Assembly (NCBI RefSeq): GCF_046097065.1
Contig: NZ_CP175563.1
Coordinates: 1,178,001 to 1,242,000, forward strand
Length of the DNA: 64,000 nucleotides
From: Syntrophus buswellii
Lineage (GTDB): Bacteria; Desulfobacterota; Syntrophia; Syntrophales; Syntrophaceae
Direction of reading: 5' to 3'
In this document: positions 32,830 to 40,005 of the stretch, piece by piece
Layout of the letters: each line of letters starts with the position of its first letter
Numbering within the stretch: position 1 is the stretch's first letter
Notes under the pieces: generated by a model
Seen by the model: only the letters and a program-made list of their open reading frames with translations
Database searches by the model: none
Told to the model about the DNA's origin: nothing
Position numbers and translations under genes: made by a program

Positions 32830-34059
32830 TCACCGAGTTTTCCTTCCGCTCTCGATCTGTTCCACAATTTTTTTCACCAGGCGATAGTAACGATTCGATA
32901 CAACACTCGATGACAAATTGTTTGCCAACGCTGCAGCCGGTGTGTTTATTCGGGGAGAGAATTGGTAAACCTCCATAAAATCAAATAATCCTGTATCTAT
33001 CACTTTGAGACTATCTTGAAATTCGGCTTCTGTCTCACCTGGAAAACCCACAATGATCTGGGATCGAATCTGTAGAGAGGGACATGCCTTCTTAAGCGCA
33101 TCATAGGCGGCACAACAGGATTCGACTGTATAATTTCTATTCATCAGTTTTAGAATTCTGTTGTTACCGGATTGAATCGCCGAAGTCATATGTACAATTC
33201 TGCCTGTTTTAAAAATGGAAACCAAGTCTGGCAACTTGAACGTCAAGAACTGCGGATGGACATTTCTAAGCCGAATACGAAAGTCTCCGGGGATGGAAAG
33301 AATTTCATTCAAGAGATCCACAAACGTGGCGTTACGATCAACACCATAGCTGCCCGAATCCGTTGCTAGAAGCGCAATATCTGAGTAGCCATCCATCAAG
33401 CCCTTTCTTACCTCCTGTAAAATGTTTTCTATCGGCTTGCTGTGAATAGGCCCTCGTGATAGTCTCACGGCGCAGTAGGAGCAACGATGTACGCAACCTG
33501 TAGCGATTTTGATGAAATAATGGCGGGGATTGGAGATATCTCTTTCACGCCCATACCTGGAATATCGTTTATTAAGCAAAAGATGATACAACGTAAAATA
33601 TGGATCAATTAGCTTATTGAATCGATTAATACTTTTGATACTGATATTTTCATAGGTGGTGATTGGAAGCAAATAATTAGCACAAGGATAATTCCTTGAT
33701 TGATCGGCATTTATCAATTTTGAAAAAGATTTAATATCATCCGATCCGAACGTAATATCCTCATAGATCCCTTCAAGAGCTGCGGGGTTAATTCTTGGAA
33801 GGCAGCCGCAGACAATAAGACGACAACTTTTCTTCTTTTTCTTTCTTATATCTTTGATGATTTCTAGAGATGTCATTTCGTTGGCATCCGTCAGGCCGCA
33901 AGCGTTGAAAAGGATTAAATCGGCATTGGAGACATCTGAAGAAACATCCCGACCTTGACTGCGCCACAATTCCAGCATACTGGCAGCGTCAAGCCGATTT
34001 TCAGGGCACCCGTTTGTTAAAAACACTGCACTTCTGGTAGATTGATCTTTGTCGTTCAT
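32830..34059 (-). CDS. Orphan methylthiotransferase-like radical SAM protein without TRAM domain
   Basis: This 409-residue protein has the complete methylthiotransferase core: an N-terminal UPF0004 domain with three cluster Cys (TNGCPENR, FNACGLTD, VCGCLPRI) and a radical SAM motif CVHRCSYC, followed by MTSAIQSGNNRILKLMNR and QIIVGFPGETEAEF. It ends just where MiaB, RimO and MtaB begin their TRAM domain, so the RNA/protein-binding module is absent. It is AT-richer than its neighbours, with different codon use, which suggests transfer. I use the ATG at 34059; a TTG at 34158 would extend it. Its target is unknown and it has no obvious operon partner. Confidence 0.78.
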   Translation of the reverse strand: MNDKDQSTRSAVFLTNGCPENRLDAASMLELWRSQGRDVSSDVSNADLILFNACGLTDANEMTSLEIIKDIRKKKKKSCRLIVCGCLPRINPAALEGIYEDITFGSDDIKSFSKLINADQSRNYPCANYLLPITTYENISIKSINRFNKLIDPYFTLYHLLLNKRYSRYGRERDISNPRHYFIKIATGCVHRCSYCAVRLSRGPIHSKPIENILQEVRKGLMDGYSDIALLATDSGSYGVDRNATFVDLLNEILSIPGDFRIRLRNVHPQFLTFKLPDLVSIFKTGRIVHMTSAIQSGNNRILKLMNRNYTVESCCAAYDALKKACPSLQIRSQIIVGFPGETEAEFQDSLKVIDTGLFDFMEVYQFSPRINTPAAALANNLSSSVVSNRYYRLVKKIVEQIESGRKTR

Positions 34060-34253
34060 AATCACTTTTATCAGAATGAGTTTTAAATATGGGAGAGTTA
34101 TGTCCTGATTAGGGCAGGAAAATCTGGCCGGATCAACAAACGGCGGAACAATGCCCAATCATGAAGTGCATTAGCATATTTTAAGCCACCAAACGTAGTC
34201 GAACCATAATAGAGTCATTTAAATTGGATTTTGAAAGCCGCATCTGTCCATAC

Positions 34254-34265
34254 GTGACCGGTCAC
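34254..34265. other. Perfect 12-bp palindrome in the gap 34060-34314
   Basis: GTGACCGGTCAC is fully self-complementary. It lies 49 bp beyond the stop of the hydrolase gene and about 195 bp upstream of the methylthiotransferase-like start, so it could be an operator for the latter. No other feature was found in this gap. Confidence 0.3.
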
Positions 34266-34314
34266 CAAAGACGCTCCATGGACGGTGTCATCGCGGGCTT
34301 TACCATGACCATCC

Positions 34315-34809
34315 TTATTGATACGTGCCATCCTGTTTGATGTTGATCAGGGAATCCCAGGCCATGGAAGAGAAGGTCTCATGGAGGGAATGGTCGTCAA
34401 CAACCCGGTTATAACTCAGGTTGAGAAAAACCTGTTCGGCGATCTCCCGCACCGGTTCCGGGGGGACGACGTCGTCCCCGCTGCCGTGAAAGAGGGCCGT
34501 CGGGACACAGAGGCGCCGGTTCAGGTAAGGGGCAAATCCGGGAAGACTCAGGGCCGGCGCCAGCAGGACGAGCTTACGAACCCGCTCCTCCTGTTCGCAG
34601 GCGAAGATCGTGGCCATCAGCCCGCCGTAACTCGATCCCACCAGGATCAGGTCCGCTTTTCCTTCCAGCCGCTTCCTCAGGGTCTCCATTCGTTCCTCCA
34701 GGGACCCGAAATAATCTTCAATGATCATGTCGGGATAACGTTCCCGGAAATAGCGGCCTTTGTCACCCTGGCTGCTGCTTTCCAGGCCGTGGATAAAAAC
34801 GCGCGTCAT
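34315..34809 (-). CDS. YqiA-like alpha/beta-hydrolase
   Basis: This 164-residue protein is a minimal alpha/beta hydrolase of the UPF0227/YqiA type. It opens with MTRVFIHGLESSSQGDKG, has the nucleophile elbow GSSYGGL (Ser near residue 59) and LFHGSGDDVVP with the acidic residue, and the catalytic His in DDHSLH. The start at 34809 is 20 bp after the stop of the dehydrogenase gene, so the two are probably one operon. Small esterases of this group hydrolyse short acyl or palmitoyl esters; the substrate here is unknown. A longer open frame upstream overlaps the dehydrogenase gene and is not coding. Confidence 0.82.
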   Translation of the reverse strand: MTRVFIHGLESSSQGDKGRYFRERYPDMIIEDYFGSLEERMETLRKRLEGKADLILVGSSYGGLMATIFACEQEERVRKLVLLAPALSLPGFAPYLNRRLCVPTALFHGSGDDVVPPEPVREIAEQVFLNLSYNRVVDDHSLHETFSSMAWDSLINIKQDGTYQ

Positions 34810-34829
34810 GACGGATTTTCCTTTCCACC

Positions 34830-35921
34830 TCAGAGTTCGAAGGGCACTCCGCGCTCCAGGGCGATAGCCTTCAGGCTGTCGAATACAGGTTCTTCCAGAG
34901 GGACGCCCGATGATTTGTGTTTTTCGTAGAGTTCGTATTCCTTCTCTCCGTGGATATAGATCCGCTCCTGGCCTTCGGCCTTTTCCGATTCCTTGAGGCG
35001 GTCGATGAGGTCGTCCATTTTTTCCTGAAAAACGTCCAGTTCCACGAAATTCTCGATGTTCAGGGCCATGAAGAAGTGAGCGACCCGGGCAGGCTGACCT
35101 TTGCCGCCGGGACCTTTGACGTCGACCATGTCGGCATAGGCACCCCCTGAAAGGACGCCGCAGAGAATGTCCACCAGAAGGGCGATTCCGTACCCCTTGT
35201 GGCCTCCGTAAAGCTCCCCTTCGCCGCCGAGGGGAAGAATGCCCCCGCCCAGGCGGGCGACCATATTCTTCAAAACCTCCGTGGCATCCGTCGTCGTCAG
35301 GCCTCTGGAGTCCACGGCCCATCCCGCGGGCATGTCCCTGTCCATCCGGTCGTAGACCTCCAGCTTTCCGCGGGGCACCACCGAGGTGGCCATGTCCAGG
35401 AAAAAGGGCCGGTTGCGCTTCGTCGGTGCGGTGAGGCTGATGGGATTCGTGCCGATGATCATCTTCCTCCCGAAGGTCGGCACGACCAGGGGCGCCGTAT
35501 TGGTCATGGAGATTCCCAGGAGGCCTGCTTCCAGCATCATCTGCGTATAGTAGCCCGCGATGCCGTAGTGATTTGAATTGCGCACCGCGACAATGCCGAC
35601 GCCGGTTTTTTTGGCTTTTTCAATCGCCATCCCGGTTGAGAAATGCCCTGTGATCTGCCCCAGGCCCGCCCGGCCGTCGACCGTGGCGGTGGACGGGGCT
35701 TCGCGCACCACCCAGGGCTCGCTGTGGGGCAGGATGGTGCCGTTGGTCATGCCGTCCACATAACGGCGAAGGCGCGCCACGCCATGGGATGAAACGCCTC
35801 GCAGATCGGCGAGGACGAGGTTGTCGGCGCAGATGAGGGCATTCTCCCGGCTGATTCCGAAGCTGGAGAACACATCCTGAACGAATTGCAGCAAGTCCGA
35901 ATCGTTGACATATCGGGTCAT
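34830..35921 (-). CDS. Malate/L-lactate dehydrogenase family (Ldh2-type) oxidoreductase
   Basis: This 363-residue protein belongs to the NAD(P)-dependent malate/L-sulfolactate/ureidoglycolate dehydrogenase family, which has its own fold rather than the classical Rossmann LDH fold. Hallmarks are ADLRGVSSHGVARL near residue 38, GVGIVAVRNSNHYGIAGYYT, and MIIGTNPISLTAPT. Family members act on malate, sulfolactate or similar 2-hydroxy acids; the substrate cannot be assigned. The upstream gap 35922-36163 lies between this gene and the divergent thiamine operon, and it presumably holds both promoters. Confidence 0.87.
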   Translation of the reverse strand: MTRYVNDSDLLQFVQDVFSSFGISRENALICADNLVLADLRGVSSHGVARLRRYVDGMTNGTILPHSEPWVVREAPSTATVDGRAGLGQITGHFSTGMAIEKAKKTGVGIVAVRNSNHYGIAGYYTQMMLEAGLLGISMTNTAPLVVPTFGRKMIIGTNPISLTAPTKRNRPFFLDMATSVVPRGKLEVYDRMDRDMPAGWAVDSRGLTTTDATEVLKNMVARLGGGILPLGGEGELYGGHKGYGIALLVDILCGVLSGGAYADMVDVKGPGGKGQPARVAHFFMALNIENFVELDVFQEKMDDLIDRLKESEKAEGQERIYIHGEKEYELYEKHKSSGVPLEEPVFDSLKAIALERGVPFEL

Positions 35922-36163
35922 TGGGGAATCCTCTTCATTTTTTTTCGGCTTCTGTCCGTCTCCCCGGTTTCCTGCTGGATCTCGCGGATTACCGGCCGGG
36001 GGCCGGAAACGAAGAAGCGGTCTTCAGGAAAATTGCCCGTCAAACTACCTGAGATTTCGGATATTATCAAGTGGATTCAGGCACCCCGGAGAAGTCGAAC
36101 CTTCAACGCTTCACGCCTTGACAGAAACGGGATAATGTGATTTCATCCTTGTCCATTCATAGC

Positions 36164-36312
36164 GCATAAGGGGAGGCCGTAACTTCGGCCTGAGAGTTCC
36201 GCAGGTGCAGAGCGGAAGACCCTCACAACCTGATCCGGGTAATGCCGGCGGAGGGAGTGCAAGAGAACATGGAGCCCTTATGCCTCGATTTTCAAGCATA
36301 AGGGCTTTTTTA
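36164..36312 (+). promoter_or_regulatory. TPP riboswitch with intrinsic terminator
   Basis: The aptamer (about 36164-36260) has the conserved THI-box pieces: CTGAGA at 36190-36195, ACCC at 36219-36222 and CCTGATCCGGGTAATGCC, then GCGGAGGGA at 36248-36256. Downstream, AGCCCTTATGC (36273-36283) and GCATAAGGGCT (36296-36306) form an 11-bp terminator stem followed by six T. When TPP is bound the terminator should form and stop transcription before thiE-thiS. The element begins 162 bp upstream of the first thiamine gene. Confidence 0.95.
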
Positions 36313-36325
36313 TTCGAGGCTGAAC

Positions 36326-37189
36326 ATGAACGGAAGAAACACGCGCGATCTGACGGATCGCCATCTCTATCTTGTCCTCACCGAGGAGTACGGAACCGGC
36401 AGGCCCCTGATGTCCGTTGCCGAAGAGGCGATAGCCGGGGGGGTCGATATCCTCCAGATGCGGGAGAAATCCAGGCCGCGATCCGATCTTCTCCAACTGG
36501 GAAGCGGACTAGCCGCGCTCTGCCGGAAGAGCGGGGTGACCTTCATCGTCAACGACGATCCCTTCCTTGCCGCTGAACTGGACGCCGACGGGGTCCACCT
36601 GGGGCAGGAGGATCTTCAGACGTATTCCGTGGACACGGCGCGGAAAATCATCGGAAAGGATCGGATTCTCGGCCTTTCCACCCATTCCCTTGAGCAGTTC
36701 CGCCGGGCCTGTGAACTGGACGCCGATTATCTCGCCTTCGGCCCCATCTTTCCCACCCGGACCAAGGACTATTCCATCGGGACGGGGGACGTGGCGGAAG
36801 TCCTGCGCATCGCTTCGACACCCGTGGTCTTGATCGGGGGCGTCAATACGTCCAACCTGGATCTCCTGCTGTCGGAAGGGGCCTCTTCCGTCGCTCTGAT
36901 CCGCGACATCATGCAGGCGGAGGATGTCGCGTCCCGGACGCGGTGGTACAAGGATCGCCTGAAAAAGGGCGCAGGGAGGGGGCGCGTGAAGGTGAGAGTC
37001 AACGGTCGGGAGGAGAGCCTTCCGGATGGGAACGTGACGCTGCAGGAGCTGGTGGAGACCCGGGGGTTGGTTCCGGAGCGGGTTGTGGTCGAGCTGAACC
37101 TCGAAGTCATCCCCCGCGAACACTGGCCGACGGTCTCCCTGCAGGCGGAGGATTCGGTGGAACTGGTCAGCTTTGTCGGAGGGGGATAG
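36326..37189 (+). CDS. thiE: ThiE-ThiS fusion: thiamine-phosphate synthase with C-terminal sulfur carrier
   Basis: This 287-residue protein joins two thiamine enzymes. Residues about 10-210 are ThiE, thiamine-phosphate synthase: LYLVLTEE, DILQMREKSR, FIVNDDPFLAAELDADGVHLGQED and LIGGVNTSNL give the TIM barrel and its phosphate/Mg sites. Residues about 220-287 are ThiS, the ubiquitin-like sulfur carrier: VKVRVNGREESL and a VELVSFVGGG end with the GG terminus that is adenylated by ThiF. ThiE and ThiS are normally separate. The stop is two bases before thiG. Whether ThiS is cut free is unknown. Confidence 0.9.
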   Translation: MNGRNTRDLTDRHLYLVLTEEYGTGRPLMSVAEEAIAGGVDILQMREKSRPRSDLLQLGSGLAALCRKSGVTFIVNDDPFLAAELDADGVHLGQEDLQTYSVDTARKIIGKDRILGLSTHSLEQFRRACELDADYLAFGPIFPTRTKDYSIGTGDVAEVLRIASTPVVLIGGVNTSNLDLLLSEGASSVALIRDIMQAEDVASRTRWYKDRLKKGAGRGRVKVRVNGREESLPDGNVTLQELVETRGLVPERVVVELNLEVIPREHWPTVSLQAEDSVELVSFVGGG

Positions 37190-37191
37190 GA

Positions 37192-37968
37192 ATGGAAGAT
37201 CTGCTGGAGATCGGAGGAAAGAAGATCGCCTGCCGCCTTTTCCTGGGGACGGGCAAATACGCCGGCAACGCGCAGATGCGCGAGGCCCTGCTGGCCGCGC
37301 AGGCCGATGTGGTCACCGTCGCCCTGCGAAGGGTGGAGAGCGGTGCGATGGCGGAGAGCATCCTTGATTATATTCCGCCGTCCTGCACCGTCATGATCAA
37401 CACCTCCGGCGCCCGGAATGCCGCCGAAGCGGTTCGCATCGCCCGGCTGGCCAGGGCCTCCGGGGCGGGAGACTGGATCAAGATCGAGGTCATCGCCGAC
37501 AGCAGGTATCTCCTTCCCGACAATCTGGAAACCCTGAAAGCGACGGAAACTCTCGTCAAGGAAGGCTTTATCACCTTTCCCTACATGAGCCCGGACCTCT
37601 CCATGGCCCGGCGGATGGCCGACTGCGGCGCGGCGGCCGTGATGCCCCTGGGCTCGCCCATCGGCACGAACCGGGGGGTGAGGACCCGGGAACTGGTGGA
37701 AATTCTGATCCGGGAGATTTCGGTGCCGATTATCGTCGATGCGGGGCTGGGGAAGCCCTCCGACGCATGCCAGTGCATGGAGATGGGATGCGCCGCCGTG
37801 ATGGTCAATACCGCCGTTGCCGTTGCCCCGGATCCCGTGGAATTCGCCAGGGCCTTCAGCCTGGCGGTGAAGGCGGGCAGACTGGCCTACCGGACCGGGA
37901 TGCCCGGAAGCGCCGCCGAGGCCAGGGCCTCTTCACCCCTGACGGGTTTTTTGAGGGATCATGACTGA
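37192..37968 (+). CDS. thiG: Thiazole synthase ThiG
   Basis: This 258-residue protein is thiazole synthase: RLFLGTGKYAGNAQMREALLA, the Schiff-base Lys in WIKIEVIAD, PLGSPIGTNRGV and IIVDAGLGKPSDA are family motifs. It condenses dehydroglycine (from ThiH), deoxyxylulose phosphate and sulfur from ThiS-COSH. I start at the ATG at 37192, two bases after the fusion-gene stop; the upstream part of the open frame is out of frame coding of the fusion gene. Its end overlaps thiH by eight bases. Confidence 0.95.
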   Translation: MEDLLEIGGKKIACRLFLGTGKYAGNAQMREALLAAQADVVTVALRRVESGAMAESILDYIPPSCTVMINTSGARNAAEAVRIARLARASGAGDWIKIEVIADSRYLLPDNLETLKATETLVKEGFITFPYMSPDLSMARRMADCGAAAVMPLGSPIGTNRGVRTRELVEILIREISVPIIVDAGLGKPSDACQCMEMGCAAVMVNTAVAVAPDPVEFARAFSLAVKAGRLAYRTGMPGSAAEARASSPLTGFLRDHD

Positions 37969-39094
37969 GTTTCTGTCAAAAAGCTTTTACGATACCTACC
38001 TTGCTTGCCGGGAACGGGACTGGGGCGAAGCCCTTGCCGCCGCTTCCGGGGCGGATGTCGAACAGGCCCTTCGGCGGGTGCATCTTTCCTTTTCCGATTT
38101 TCTCGCCCTCCTTTCCCCGGCCGCCGAAGCCCACCTGGAGTCGATGGCGCAGAAGGCCCGGGCGCTGACGCTGAGGTATTTCGGACGGACGATCCAGCTG
38201 TACGCGCCCATCTACGTGTCGGATTACTGCGAAAACTCCTGCCTCTACTGCAGCTTCAGTTCGAGAAACCGGCGCAAACGGAAAAAACTGAGCCTGGAGG
38301 AGATCGATCGCGAGGCGGCCTTTATTGCCGGCACGGGGTTGCAGCACATTCTTCTGCTGACGGGGGAATCGAAGAAGGAAAGCCCTGTGGGTTATCTCCG
38401 GGATTGCGTGAATGTTCTCAGAAGGCATTTTTCTTCGGTGGCCATCGAGGTTTACCCCCTGTCGGAGGAAGACTATGCCGGCCTGGTGGCGGAGGGCGTC
38501 GACGGCTTGACCCTTTACCAGGAAACCTATGACGAAAGTCTGTACCGGGTTCTCCACCCCGCTGGGCCGAAGCGGAATTTCCGCTATCGCCTGGAGGCGC
38601 CGGAGCGGGGCGCCGCGGCCCGGATGAGGCAGGTCAATATCGGGGCTCTTCTCGGACTGGCGGATTGGCGAAGGGAGATCCTGATGGTCGGGCTCCACGC
38701 CCGTTACCTCCAGGACCGGTTCCCCGAGGTCGAGATCGGGGCCTCCGTGCCAAGGCTGAGGCCCTTTGCCGGCGCCTTTCAGGGCTCGTGCGAAGTCGGC
38801 GACCGGAACATCGTTCAGGCGATTCTGGCCCTGCGGCTCTTTCTGCCCCGGCTGGGCATCGCCCTTTCCACCCGGGAGGACTCCTGTTTCCGCGATTCCC
38901 TGATTCCCCTGGGCATTACCCGGATGTCGGCCGGCTCCTGCACCAGCGTCGGCGGCTACACCGTTCCGGACGAGGCGGAAGACGCCTTTGCGCAGTTCGA
39001 GATTGCCGATTCACGGAGCATTCCGGAGATGATGGCCCGGCTTCGCGAAAAGGGCTACGATCCGGTGTTAAAGGACTGGATTTTTGGATTATGA
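37961..39094 (+). CDS. thiH: 2-iminoacetate synthase ThiH
   Basis: This 377-residue radical SAM enzyme cleaves tyrosine to dehydroglycine and p-cresol for the thiazole. The cluster motif is YCENSCLYCSF, with the ThiH/BioB-type C-terminal domain (VNIGALLGLADWRREILMVGLHARYLQ and PRLRPFAGAF). The radical SAM route instead of the ThiO oxidase fits an anaerobe. It overlaps both thiG and the following thiF by a few bases, so translation should be coupled. Confidence 0.95.
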   Translation: MTEFLSKSFYDTYLACRERDWGEALAAASGADVEQALRRVHLSFSDFLALLSPAAEAHLESMAQKARALTLRYFGRTIQLYAPIYVSDYCENSCLYCSFSSRNRRKRKKLSLEEIDREAAFIAGTGLQHILLLTGESKKESPVGYLRDCVNVLRRHFSSVAIEVYPLSEEDYAGLVAEGVDGLTLYQETYDESLYRVLHPAGPKRNFRYRLEAPERGAAARMRQVNIGALLGLADWRREILMVGLHARYLQDRFPEVEIGASVPRLRPFAGAFQGSCEVGDRNIVQAILALRLFLPRLGIALSTREDSCFRDSLIPLGITRMSAGSCTSVGGYTVPDEAEDAFAQFEIADSRSIPEMMARLREKGYDPVLKDWIFGL

Positions 39095-39708
39095 CGATTA
39101 TCGAAGCGTTTCACGAGCATCTCATCGGGAAGATCGGCCGGGAAAAATTCGACCGGCTCCGGACGATCCGGGTCGGCATCGCCGGGGCCGGCGGCCTGGG
39201 GTCGAACTGTGCCGCCCACCTCGTGCGGGTCGGATTCCGCAGCCTGAAGCTGGTTGATTTCGACGTGGTCGAGGCGGGAAACCTGGACCGCCAGTTTTAC
39301 TTCGCCGACCAGGTGGGGATGCGGAAGGTCGAGGCCCTCCGCCAGAACCTCCTTCGGATCGCCTCCGACCTGGAACTGGAGATCGAGGACCGGAAAATCG
39401 AGAAAGATTCGGTAGGCGCCCTGTTCTCCGATTGCGCCGTGGTGGCGGAGTGCCTGGACCGCCCCGAAGACAAAAGCCTCCTCGTTTCCGAACTGCTCAT
39501 GCTGAAGAAATTCGTGGTGGCGGTTTCCGGGCTTGGCGGCTACGGATCAAGCGATGCCATCCGGCTGCATCCCGTCCGGGAGAACTTCGTCCTCATCGGG
39601 GATCTGCAATCCGATATCGCCTTCCGGCCCGCGATTTCCCCGAGGGTTTCCATTGCCGCCGCCAAGCAGGCCGACGTGATCCTGGAGCACGTGCTGTCCG
39701 GGGATTGA
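39091..39708 (+). CDS. thiF: ThiF-family adenylyltransferase (short family 2 type)
   Basis: This 205-residue protein is the ThiS-adenylating enzyme of the short ThiF family 2. GIAGAGGLGSNCAAHLVRVGF is the ATP-binding glycine motif and LVDFDVVEAGNLDRQFYFADQVG the Mg/adenylation motif. It lacks the C-terminal zinc-binding CxxC of longer ThiF/MoeB proteins. The ATG overlaps the thiH stop by four bases. It closes the thiamine operon. No clear T-tract terminator follows. Confidence 0.88.
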   Translation: MTIIEAFHEHLIGKIGREKFDRLRTIRVGIAGAGGLGSNCAAHLVRVGFRSLKLVDFDVVEAGNLDRQFYFADQVGMRKVEALRQNLLRIASDLELEIEDRKIEKDSVGALFSDCAVVAECLDRPEDKSLLVSELLMLKKFVVAVSGLGGYGSSDAIRLHPVRENFVLIGDLQSDIAFRPAISPRVSIAAAKQADVILEHVLSGD

Positions 39709-39747
39709 AGGGACAGGGCTTTGCCGGCCCCCGCATCCGCTAATCCG

Positions 39748-39776
39748 TTGACAGGAACCCGCCGTTTCCCTATACT
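39748..39776 (+). promoter_or_regulatory. Sigma-70 promoter of the first hybrid kinase gene
   Basis: TTGACA (39748-39753) and TATACT (39771-39776) are 17 bp apart, a near-consensus promoter. The leader to the ATG at 40006 is about 220 bases. It contains a 35-codon open frame starting at 39814 (MKLPRRLSRG...RLWRLP) of doubtful meaning and no clear hairpin. Confidence 0.65.
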
Positions 39777-40005
39777 TTCCCTACGTAAATCCAAGCCTTT
39801 TCTGAAAATCTCCAGATGAAACTCCCCCGCCGCCTTTCCCGGGGCACGTCCGGCGGCCCGGGAGCGGCCGAACCTTTCGGACTTTCGGGAAGTGAAGCGA
39901 TCCGGCTCTGGCGGCTTCCATGAAGAGGCGCTGAAGGATGTTCTCCCCGGCAGGATCGGCCGAAATCCGACTCTGCAGGATTCCCCGTGATGAGTGGATT
40001 GTCGC

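Noticed and set aside
34810..35322. N-terminal extension of the hydrolase frame
   Set aside because: It overlaps the dehydrogenase gene and gives no family similarity; the hydrolase fold begins at the ATG at 34809.
36078..36112. tRNA-like 3' end (GGTTCGACTTCTCC followed by GGGGTGCC) on the minus strand
   Set aside because: No matching 5' acceptor strand, anticodon arm or D-arm upstream, so no cloverleaf can be drawn.
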